A program made the translations under genes and the position numbers. The notes below the pieces were generated by a model, which had not been told where the DNA came from, ran no database searches, and worked only from the letters and a program-made list of their open reading frames with translations. From NCBI GenBank assembly GCA_029582165.1, contig CM055868.1:10801501-10865500 (forward strand): DNA of 64,000 bases, written 5' to 3'. The DNA comes from Portulaca oleracea. Its lineage: Eukaryota > Streptophyta > Magnoliopsida > Caryophyllales > Portulacaceae. This document shows positions 12,601 through 24,600 of this stretch, piece by piece (position 1 is the first letter of the stretch; each line of letters begins with the position of its first letter).

Positions 12601-15600
12601 AGGCTATCCCTGCCCATCCATTGGATGGTCGTGATCATTCGACTCAAGCCCGGGTCGACATGGAATCGTAGCTCCACGGGTGGTCTGGAAGCGACCCCTT
12701 TTGCCCATGCTACGAGGGCGGAAAAGGGAACTTGGGACGTTTCATCCTCCCCCTCTTGAGGAGGATTTTCCCTCGAATCCACTTCGGGCTCGTCGTCCTT
12801 GAGATAAGGCGATAAGTCCCCGATGTTGAAAATGGACGAGATGCCCATTTCTCCCTGTATCTCCAATTTATATGCATTGTCGTTGATCCTTTCGAGCACC
12901 TTTAACGAGTCATCACTTCGGGGCATGAGCTTGCTCTTTCGTCGGGTCGGAAACATTTCCTTCTTAAATGTAGCCATACCAAATCCTCCGGCTTGAATGA
13001 AATGTTTCTCCTATGCTTGATAACCCGAGCGTTGTACATCTCGTTGACATTCTCGATTCATGCCAGGATTTGCTCGTGGAGTTTCTTGACTTCCTTAGCC
13101 TTTTCACTTGCCTCGACACTCGCCCTTGATTTAAGTGGAAGCGAAATCAGTAACAAGTTTTGTTGATTACCTCCATTTGGTCGTCCGTTTGGGGGTTGAT
13201 TCAAGTGGAAGCTCAAGAGGTGTGAGGGGGTTGATTCAGTAACAAGTTTCAAATGGTGAATAACCCGTGGAAAAGGAGAGAGCCCGGTTATACGCAAACT
13301 CCGCATGGTTTAGCTTCACATCCCAATCCTTCAAACCCCGATTCACCAATCCCTGGAGTAAAGTGGTAAGAGTTTTGTTGATTACCTCCATTTGGCAGTC
13401 CGTTTGGGGGTGGTGTGATGTGCTAAAGAGTAGCTTGGTCCCCCAATAGTTTCCTCAATGACCTCCAAACATGGCTAATGAATTTCAATTCCCGGTCCAA
13501 CACTATGCTCCTTGGAATCCCGTGAAGTCTCACAATCTCCTTGAAGAACAAGGATGCAATATGCGTGGCATCGTCCATCTTCTCAAAAGCAACAAAATAT
13601 GAGCCATTTTTTAGAACCTTTCCATAACAACCATAATCGCGTCCTTCCCTCTTTGAGTCTGGGGTAGTGCCACTATGAAATCCATACTCAAGTCCTCCGA
13701 AGGACCCTGTGGAATCGGCAAAGGTGTGCAAACATCTTGATGGAATTGGCTCTTGGATTGTTGACAAGTGACACATCGAGAGACCACTTCATGCACATCT
13801 CCTCCCATCTTGGGCCAATAGAAATTCTCTTTGAGCATGTCGATGGTCTTGTTGATGTCGAAATGCCCGGCAAGACCTTCTCCATGAACTTCCTTAACCA
13901 ACAATCTCCAAAAAGGGCAACGCGGTATGCACAACTTGTTTCCCTTGAACAAATATCTGTCTTGTAACACATAAGGGCCTCCATCTCCACTCAAATAATG
14001 TTAAATCCTCATCACTTTGGTAATACTCTTTGATAACTTGAAAACCAAGTACCTGTGCTTCCATCAAGGACAAAAGAGTATGCACAACTTGTTTCCCTTG
14101 AACAAATATCTGTCTTGTAACACTTAAGGGCCTCCATCTCTACTCAAATAATGTTAAAATCCTCATCGCCTTGGTAATACTCCTTGATAACTTGAAAACC
14201 AAGCACCTGTGCCTTCACCAAGGACAAAAGAGTATGCTTCCTCGACAAAGCATCCGATTCCATATTCACACTCCCCTTCTTATGTTCGGCCACAAAGTTA
14301 AAGCTTTGGAGAAACTCGACCTACTTGGCGTGACAGACATTCAATTTGTGTTGGCCATTCAAATAGTTTATAGCCTCGTGGTCAGAATGGAGGATAAATT
14401 GCCTTGACCGAAGGTAATGAGACCAATGGTCCAAGGCTCAAACAAGAGTGTAGAACTCCTTATCATAGGTTGAATAGTTCTTTCGAGACCCTTTCAGCTT
14501 CTCACTAAAATAAGCTAAGGGGCGTAGATTTTGCATTAAAACGGCCCCGATGCCCACACCACTCGCATCGCAATCCACCTCAAAGACTTGAGTGAAATCA
14601 GGCAATGCTAAAACCGGTGCCTCACATAGAGCAACCTTCGACCCCTCAAATGCTTGTTGGGCCGATTTAGTCCACTCAAACACGCCCTTCTTCATACGCT
14701 CTGTAATTAGTGTGGTGATAATGCTAAACCTACAAATAAACCTCCGATAGAAAGATGCAAGGCCATGGAAACTCCGGACCTCCGTGATAGAAGTGGGGGA
14801 CGGATGGCCTCCACCTTGTACGGATCCATAAAGATTCCGTCTCTCGAGACTATGTACCCCAAGAAGACGACTTGGGAAGTACAAAAATCGCACTTCTCAA
14901 TCTTCCCATATAGCCGTTGTTTCCTCAACACTTTAAATACCCTCTCAAGGTGGACTAGATGCTCGCCTTAATCTGAGAATACACCAAAATATCATCCAAA
15001 TAAACCATAAAGAACTTGCCAATAAAAGGTCTCAACACCTCGTTCATAAGACTTATGAAAGTACTCGGGGCATTGGACAACCCGAATGGCATAACCATCC
15101 CCTCATATAACCCTCCCTTAGTCTTGAAGGCCGTCTTCCACTCATCACCTTCCCTCATTAAGTTTGGTGATAGTCGCTCCTAAGGTCGATTTTGAGAAAA
15201 TCTGGGAACCATGCAATTCATCTAGCATATCGTCCAACCTCGGTATGGGGTAGGGCAGCGGTATTTGATTGTAATGTTGTTGATGGTACGATTGTCCACC
15301 CATATTCGAAAGGTCCCATCCTTCTTCGGCACAAGGAGTGCCGGTACCGAACATAGACTCATGCTCTCCCGGATATATCCCCTCTCTCCAAGCTCATCAA
15401 CTTGCCTTTACAACTCCCGAGTCTCTTCCGGATTACACCGATATGCCGTTCGATTCGGTAAAGGCGCACTGGGAATGAGATCGATATGATGCTCGATCCC
15501 ACGGAGGGGTGGTTGGCCGGATGGCAAATTCGCCGGAAAGACATTGGCAAACCGATCAATGTGCGGGGCCACTAGAGGGTGTACGAGTTTCTCTTCTTCA

Positions 15601-18600
15601 CTCTTGTTGGCCTCAAAGAGGAGCAAGGCATAGACGGCCTTACTCTTTACAAGAGCCTTCTCGACCTGTATTTCACTCATGTGTTTAGGCTCCTCACATC
15701 CCACCTCGGGTTTTAACGGAAGTAGCTCATGGGGAGCTAAAGGTGTAAGTTTGACCCTCTTTTTGTTTGTGGCAAAGGTGTAGGTGTTTTCAAAACCATC
15801 ATGAACCGCATGCCTATCGAATCGCCATGGCCTCCCCAATATGACGAGCTTTCATAGGTACCACATCACACAAGATCGAATCCCGATACTTAGAGCCAAT
15901 AGATAAAGCCACTAAAGCTTGCTTCATCACCTTGATTTCTCCCTTGTCGTTCAACCACTTCAAAGCATACGGTCGAGGACTTGAAGTAAGAGGTAGCCCC
16001 AACTTTTCAACAACATATGTGGACGCCACATTCGTGTGACTTCCTCCATCGATGATTAAATTGCAAACCTTCCCATTTACGGTACAACGGGAGTGAAATA
16101 TCATTTCTCGTAGTGCTTTATCCACCGGTGCTTCACTCACATGTAAAACTCGTCGCAACACAAGCATCTCACCAGGATCGGGAGGTAGAGTGTCGGGAAC
16201 ATCATCATCTTCAGATTCACTACCATCCTCTACTATAAACTCCTCATCTTCTTGTACTAGTAATAGCTTGTTCTCGATATCCTGAACCTCTTGGATGACC
16301 ATGATTCTCCTCGTGGGACAGTAGGCCTAGAAGTGTCCATAACCCTGGCATTTGAAGCATTTTGAAAGGAAATTCAAAGTTGGTTAGCCTGCAAGTTGCA
16401 AATAATAGCGGAAGCAAATAGGGAGATGACAGAAATTGCGGCAACATTAGGAACGAAAAAAAAACTATAAAAACAACACCACCAAGATTTATGTGGGAAA
16501 TCGAAGAGCTCGGAGAAAAAGCCACAGACAGCGGCAGCTAGAATATAATCCACTATGAGAACGGAGGAGTACAAGACGATCACTATCATAGTGTGTGATA
16601 AGATCAATAATGGAGATTACAATAAATCTCTCAATCTCTGAACTCACAATCTCTCAAGGGAAAATAATGGTGGAAGACTAGAAAAAATTGGTGAAAACAA
16701 CTTCTCTCAATTTTTCTCTCCCAACTATTAGGAAACTCACCTAATAGTAAATAAGTCTTGGATCCTTTTGTTGTTTGATGGATGATATGAAACTGTGGCT
16801 ACGCTTGCTTTTATAGGTGAAGAATGAAGATATTTCCCCATACACTAACGCTCAACTTTAATGCATGAGAAACGTTGAATCAGAAAACTCCCCACGGTTC
16901 TCCTAAACACAATTTCACCGTACATTATATTTAACAAATGTTAATATTAGATTGGAAGTTTTTGAGCCGTCCTTAACAATCTCCACCTTAGCTCAAAACA
17001 TCCAACTTATCAGTCCAGAAAAGCACCTCGGTCGGCGCCGCCAACAAGCCCCTCCGCAGGGCGTGGCTCCGAAGGGCTCTTACATATTGCAACCTCCTAC
17101 TAAGTCCAAGCAATACTCGAACTTAGCGATAGATAAAGGCTTGGTTAGCATATCTGCAGTGTTCTCAGCTGTATGAACTTTCTTCGAGTGCTTGATTAAA
17201 TGTGCCACCCAACTTTTTTATTTTGGTCAAAAATGTTACCCTAACTATTTTTTAGTCGAAATTGCCACCTAACTTTTTACTTGGGCCAAAATTACCCTGG
17301 TGACTGGCTATAGTAAGTTTTTTATTTGATCTTTTTTTTCTATAAAACCCAAATCAATTGGGTTTATATTTTGAAACAGAAGAGCATCATTCCAGCCCCT
17401 TTTATTCTTCATCTTCCTTCTTCCCTCTCTAGTTGCTCAAGAACCCTAATAATTCATTGTCAAATTTCTCCCCCAATCTTGTTGCAATTCCCAAAATTGA
17501 CTTAGGGTTTTGTTTTGGCTATCAATTTCGAGCAAGTTGAAGCCCAAAAAATGTCAAGCATGTCCGGATCATCTTCCATCGCAAAACAATGAGAACCTAC
17601 CTCACTCATACCCTTCATTTCACCCCCCATTATGTCAAACAGTTAACACCTTAGCATACAACATACTGCATATCTATGGAAACTCGCCACTTCATCTACA
17701 TTTTGAATATTAAGGTTTATGGAAGAAAGGTTGAAGAAGGAAGCTTCAAGAGGAAGAGACTCAAATTGGAGGGAGGAAGAATGTTCTCTTCAATTAAGCA
17801 AAATCAATTTTTGCTCGCAGTGTAGTGTACTGGCAGTTGCAAGTCATTTTTCTCCTTTCACTTGTAATAGTAGGTAACCAGGGTAATTTTGGCCCAGATA
17901 AAAAGTTAAGTGTCAATTTTGATTAAAAAATAGTTAGGGTGACATTTTTGACCAAAATAAAAAGTTGGGTGGCACATTTAATCAAGCACTTAACTTTCTT
18001 CACCACAATCTCACCTGCAGCAACGGTATCTTGGATGAAGTGATACCGGACGCTAATATGTTTGGTCTTCGAATGGTAAGCGTCATTCTTGGCCAAATGT
18101 ATAGCACTCTGACTACCTGAATAAACCACAGTTTCACCCTGTGGCACACTAAGTTCCATGACCAAACCCCTCAACCAAATGGCTTCCTTCACTCCCTTAG
18201 TAGCAGCAATATACTCAGCCTCAGTAGTAGAAAAGGGCTATCATAGTCTGAAGTGAAGCCTTCTAAGACACTGCACCTCCACACAAAGTGAACACGTATC
18301 CTGAGGCGCTTGTTCACCTCTTCCCCTTCTACGGAACACATGCACGGAACCCTCATCAACGTCACTCGACTCGAAATTTAGAGGAGGACGGATGGGGTTA
18401 AGGGAATGTCTCTCTCGTCTTGCAGGTGGAGGTCGCACCTGGAGGTGTATATCGATTTGAGCGAGCCTTGTAGTGATAGCATTAAGGACATTTTCAATAC
18501 GTGAGAACCGACTCTTGTAACCCGGGTTAGGGGCCTCTTCGAGCTGGGAACTCATGGGTATCCTTTGATGCCAGCTAGATTGCTCTCGATTTGGATCGTT

Positions 18601-21600
18601 GGGGTATTCTATACCAAGAAGAATGGGCGAGCGACGAAATGTGTTTGGGGAGATTTTGTGGAGCTAGGTTCTTTTGTAATTGGTTTTGTGTTTGGCTTAT
18701 GGTTCTTTGTAGGTTTTGCACGAGAGAGACGGTAACAATATGATGTTGAAGGAGAAAAAACCACACCAATACCAATCATCACTGTTTACCAAACCCGAAC
18801 ACCACAATATGATCACAATCCAACAACACTCCAAATCCACACTAGATCAAAGTAAAATTCAATCCCACAAAATAATCACACCGGAAATGGGAGTCACCAA
18901 TATGATCATACAATATCTAATAACCAAAATCAACCAAGAACTACAAATTCAAGCAAGAAAATGACCTGAATGCTCTAATACCAAATGGAGCATAGCGCCG
19001 TGGGAGAAATAAGAAATCCATGCTTGAAGAAGATAATAATATGATTGTTCTTGTTGAGAATAATAGTCAATGTCTTGATTGAAGAAGAAGAAAAATAATA
19101 TCAACACCAAGAAGTTGACTCCAAGCTTGATCACCCAATGAAGAATTAATATGAACTTGGATAAAGGAAAATCCACCACCAAGAACTAGAAATCCACCAT
19201 GATTAGATAAAGGAAGGATCTACTACTAATCAATAGAGGAGAGACTTACAACACCACCATCAATTAATCAATCAATCAATGGATAAAGTAAACAAGATTT
19301 GAGAGAGAGTTTTTGCGTTGGTCTCAAAAATAACATTCATTCAACTTAACTAAGTCTCCCTCTTTTCTAATTACCCATATATAGGTAAGGATAGGGATAA
19401 AACCCAAAGATAGATTAGCTTTAAAAGGGGCCATTAACCCACTAGTTAATTACATTCTAAAGCCTAATCCAACTCAGCAATACATTAAGGGAAATTGGCT
19501 TAAAACATAATTACATTGATTAAAAAATGTAACACAAAACTACCCTTAATGAACGACTAAGGATTTTGAATCAGCAGGCGCGTCGCGAGCGCGACACAGG
19601 ACGCCACGGCCGCGACAAGATGGCTTTCACAAGGGGGCAGCGTTAGGGGCGAGCGTCGCAGGCACGGTGATCGTCGCGGTTGCGACGTGGCGATGAGAGA
19701 CTCCAATCCAAAAATTGACTCTATTATGTCACGACCGCGACCCGTGATGTCGTAGGCACGACGCCGAGACACGAGGAAAGGTGTCACGGTCGTGACAATG
19801 TCGTCGCGGTTGCGGCCGTGGCATTCAGGAGGCTCCAAAACATCGCGGGCGCTACTTGGACATCGCAAGCGTGGCGCCCCTTGGGCCACAACTCCTTTTA
19901 AAATTCGGCTAAGTCATGGGATGGGGGAAGAAAGGGGTCGTGGTCGTGACCCGACCGTCGCAAGCGTGACGCCCTTCCGTCACACTCCCTCCAAGACTCC
20001 AACAAAGTCGTGGGATGGGGGAAGAAAGGGGAAGAGAGGGGTCGTGGTGTCGTCGCGCCCGCGACGTCCCTGTCTCCCAGCCAAGATGTCCTAGAACATA
20101 GGTCACGACCATGACAACTTTGCTGCACTTCGAACCATGATTTTCTTTCACCCTTGCACCTCCCCTTCGATCCCCGTCTTCATTATTTGTGCCGTTATGG
20201 AATACACGCCTCCCTAGAGGCTATCCCGGCCCATCCATTGGATGGCCGTGATAATTTGACTCGAGCCTGGATCGACATGGAATTGTAGCTTCACAGGTGG
20301 TCGGGAAGTAAGTAACCCCTTTTGCCCATGCTACAAGGGCCGAAAAGGGAACCCAAGATGCTTCAAGTTCAAGTACCCAACAGGTTTTGCTCATTGTAAT
20401 CTATGTTCTTCAAGCAATAGAGATGTTCTTGAACAACATAAATATATGATTATGTCATAGTAGATCTATGTGCTATTGTAATCTAGACAACTTGCCTTAC
20501 ACTTGAAATGCAGAAAGCCTGTTTCTGATATACCCATGAAAAGTTTTTGAAATTACCTTGATTGTGTCGAATATTATGTGGTGAAAGACTGGAGAGGCAA
20601 GTGATGCAATGAGTGATATGTAACTGGATTAGTATTAAGTGTAGCATGTGCAAGAGGGACCTTGAATCTCCAAATCATCTTTTATTGCATTGTGACTTCG
20701 CCATATCTCTTTGGGCTTAAGCATTGAGTTGTCTTGGTATGTCTTTGGTTATATCTATTCTATTAGGAGTCATATTCTATCTTGGGAGAGTTTCTTTGGA
20801 AGGAATCCCAAGAAGAAGAAGGCCTTGGTCATACATCATGTGATCTTTTGGGTTATTTGGAAGGAAAGCAACCGAAGGGTTTTTGAGGGGGTTGAAATCC
20901 TTCTTTTGAGTTTGAAAGACAATTTTGTCAAGTCTATTTTCTTTTTGGTTAATGGGAAGTTTAGCTCCTCCTATTTTGATGTGATAGATTTTGTGGACAA
21001 TTTGTTTTTTGATTGTACATAACTTTGCATGGTGCTAGTTGAGCATCAGTTCTTTATTTCTATCATTAGTATATATCTTTTACATATAAAAAAAAGTTAT
21101 CAAAGCCTAAACCTAACGGCTAACGTTATAGATTCTAGTTGTGTATCATTCTATTAGAATATGTACATGGATGAGACCTTGTTAGATAGCCCATCTTTAG
21201 CTTTTGCCTGGTCCCTTGGTCCTCTTGTCCCTTAATTTCCAACGGAATTTGTTCATGTTATGCTGATTGGACTTGGCATGGTTTCAGATTTACTGCTATG
21301 GAGACTCAGTTATAGATCAAAGTGGCTCAAGGAAAACAAAGCAACACCTATTCCATTCCCCATGGACATGCCTAACCTGCCTAGTAGGGGTGCGCAATGA
21401 CTGGCCGCCCATGGGGACAAGCAGCTAAACTTATCTAAATTTGAAAACAGGGTTGATAAAGGGCTGGCTTGTCTAATATGATGTCAAGTTGTGATGTAGG
21501 GATTGAGAAGTGGGAGGAAAGCAAAGCACTAAAAGATCACCAACCAATCACCAACCACATGCCAACGACAGAATAGAAAACTCGGAGGATCTATAAATAA

Positions 21601-24600
21601 AAAACAGTGTAAATTGGTGAATCACCAAGGATAAAACAGTAGCATGCAAATCAAAAGAATATTGCCAAGGGTAGAAAGCTAATCTCCCCAACAGATAAGA
21701 CACACCGCCAATGAATTCATTTGATTAGAGATAAGATACCGCCACTCAATAATCAATCAGAACCTTCTGGATCACCAATTTGATTGGCCAGAATCAAAGA
21801 TAGGCTAGAGAGGGGTTCTCAGGAAGAGCGCGTTTATTGTAAAATTCAGCTGTAAGTGTGTGCCAAAAGTTACTAGAGCTTAGCAAAATTTACCAAAACT
21901 TGCACGTTTTTGCATACTTTTTTTGTACTTCAATTATGACTTTTTGGTATGATCAATTTTCCTGATGGGCTCTTTCAACAGTTATATTACTCCTGCCATT
22001 TCTATTTATTTGTCACTTTGTGAGATTGGTAAGATCCTAAGATAACTAATACAGTTAAGGAGAAAAATGAGAAAGTTACTTAAATCAGTAAAGTTAATTA
22101 GGATTGAGAATATGGAAGAAAATTTGGTTAAAAGTTGGATTGTGAATGTATAATGAATGACAACTAATTAAGGAGAAAAAAAGTTACTTAAGTGGACAAA
22201 TAAGTAAGGATGGAGGGAGGGAGTAGTTTCTTTCTAAAACATCTCCAGGGTGTCCCTAATACCTAGAAAAGACAAAATGTAATTTGTGTGGAAGCAATGC
22301 TATTTCCTGCTCCACGGATATAATCATTTTGGGTGGTTAGGTGAGTAGGGTTCTTTACTTATTATGTCAGGTACTAGTCAATGTTGTGTAATTATTGTTT
22401 TACCACTTTTCCTTATACTATTCGACCATTGAGTTTAATTGTTGCTGAATGTGAAATTGAACGTGTAATACACACACTGATTGCCAAGTACACCAATTAG
22501 TGCATTTGGCTGAAGCAAATGAATTGTGCAACTATGGACTTACAGGAGGGCTAAGATGGCACAGGAGATTGCAAAGCTGAAGGAAGAAGCAGAGATGTCA
22601 AAGCAGAATAATATGAGGTCAGAAGCATCATTTTATTCATTTCTGAAAATTTCAGTTCTTAATTTGTATGCATCCTTCACTTTGGTCATATGCTTGAAAT
22701 ATTTATGCATGGTTTTCTGCAGTACATCTGAAATTATGTCCCCTGGTGTGAGAAACTCAAGGATTTTAGCACTTGAAAATATGCTTGCCACTTCTTCTAG
22801 CACTTTAGTCTCGATGGCATCACAACTATCTGAAGCAGAAGAACGGGAACGTGGCTTCTCTAGTAGAGGACGTTGGAGCCAAGTCCGCTCTCTTGTTGAA
22901 GCGAAACATATGATGACCTTTCTATTCAATATAGCTTCAACTTCGAGGTAATATCTGAACATGTAACATTTTGATAACTTTGGTATTCCTTCATTATATT
23001 TGGAGTATCTGGTGCATTACAATTCTTTGAAACATATGGTACTGTTTAAGTGGTTATGACCTATTGAATACCTATCTCTGAAAAAATATATTTCAAGATA
23101 TGCATTAGAGTTGTTACTTGTTAGCCATAGATGATACAAGAAAGTCGTGCTCTATAATTGTCAAATACCAAAAAATCACAATGGTATACATTCAGTGGTG
23201 GATCTAGGCTTTCAAATTATGGGTGACCAATACATTATTACACCCATTTTAGTTAACATGCAATCCGTAATTTTTATCCCAAGTTAAACTAAACATTTTT
23301 TTTGGGGGGGGGGGGGGGGTAAGGGTGGCCATGGCTAATATTTCATTCTTTGAATAAAAGGTGCATGGTGAGGGATCGAGAAATAGATTGCAGGGAGAAG
23401 GATACAGAGATAAAGGATTTGAAAGAGAAGGTAGTCAAGCTCAGTAGTTTGGCTAGACAATTGGAAAAACAGAAGGCAGATCTATTGCATCAAATACAGC
23501 AGGTTAGTGCTTTACAAGTCTGTGTAGTTACTTTCTTCCTGAAGCCAGGAAATGTTAGATTTAGGTATGAGCAATTAGTGTAACTTGGTTTCATTTTTTC
23601 AATTTAGGCAGAGAAAAATTCCAATAATTCTTGGTTCACAAGTAGAAGTTGGCAACGCCGTACACATGACTTGCGCCAGGTAAAGTTACTTGAATACTTA
23701 TACTTCTCCTGTAGTTCCTTATGCTTGAATGCCATCTTCAGCTCCAAAGCAGTCGTAGGCAGGATAGAATAAAAGGGGAGTTGTTGACGACTTAATGTTT
23801 GCCCTTTCTACTTTTCCTGCTATTTAGGGTCCTAGAAACTCTGGTTTCTCCAAATTCGGTGGCAATAGCTTGGAGCAATTGGAGGACATGGACACTTCTG
23901 AATCCGATCATGGGGAATCTGGTGATGAATCAGGTGATGATGAATGGGTACATCCTATGTTTATAGTAGAAAAGAGGAATCGGAAAGGAGGGCGATCAGG
24001 GTCTGGATCTCACACAGAGACCAAAGTTGGTGATGGTCTGAACAGACTAGGTTCGGTTGATTCTGTTGGTTCAGCACAAGAGCAATCAAAACCTGCTGCA
24101 TGTTCTTGCAGTAAACAATCGTCTTGCAACTCCATGACATGCGAATGCCATGCTTCCTTAGGTATCTGCTCCGAATCATGTGGCTGCTCTTCCAAGAATT
24201 GTCGCAATAGAGAAGCACCACACATTGAAGATACTGATGATATAGTGCAGCAAGGTGCAGCTTTACTGCATAGTGCACTAACTAAGATGCCTACTGAGCA
24301 ACAAGAAGACTTGGGTGAGCGTAGGAGGCCACTGGCTGACATTGGGAATACGGATGTAAGTTTCTTCCTTGAATAATACCTGCCAGTCCCAAGTCTATTT
24401 TACTTTATTTTTGTCATATACTGGTGAAAAAGCATAATATTCACCAATTTCATTTATTGGTCCCAAATCTTCAAGATTGAGTTTGATTCAAGTTGGCATA
24501 ACACTACAAGCCACAGAGGTGGTAGCCAAGTGATAACAATCCCCATCTTCCATGCTCTCCACCAAGGTTCTAGTCTTGGTGGAAACAAAATAATTCCGAC

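Larger units (their letters stand above)
11383..20365 (-). mobile_element. Complete Ty3/gypsy LTR retrotransposon in kinesin intron 21
   Basis: An 8,983-bp element in minus orientation, antisense to the kinesin gene. Exact 5-bp target duplications AGTTC flank it (11378-11382 and 20366-20370). It has two LTRs of 1,362 and 1,380 bp, a Met-type primer site (18972-18983) and a polypurine tract AAGAGGGGGAGGA next to the left LTR (12745-12757). Internal order on the minus strand is gag, zinc knuckle, protease, RT, RNase H, integrase, which is gypsy order. Stops, frameshifts, a tandem duplication and a nested copia insertion in gag make it non-autonomous. The LTRs are visibly diverged (many C/T and G/A differences plus indels), so the insertion is not recent. 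Confidence 0.93.
9851..22545 (+). other. Giant intron 21 of the kinesin gene
   Basis: The 12,695-bp intron begins GTGAGT at 9851 and ends TTACAG at 22545. Most of its length is nested transposons: a Tourist MITE, two Stowaway MITEs, a complete antisense gypsy element and a LINE tail, each listed separately. Unique stretches at 9851-10305, 10740-10832, 11116-11377, 21097-21989 and 22226-22545 show nothing I recognise. Flanking exons splice in frame, so the gene can remain functional if the whole intron is removed. Confidence 0.85.
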
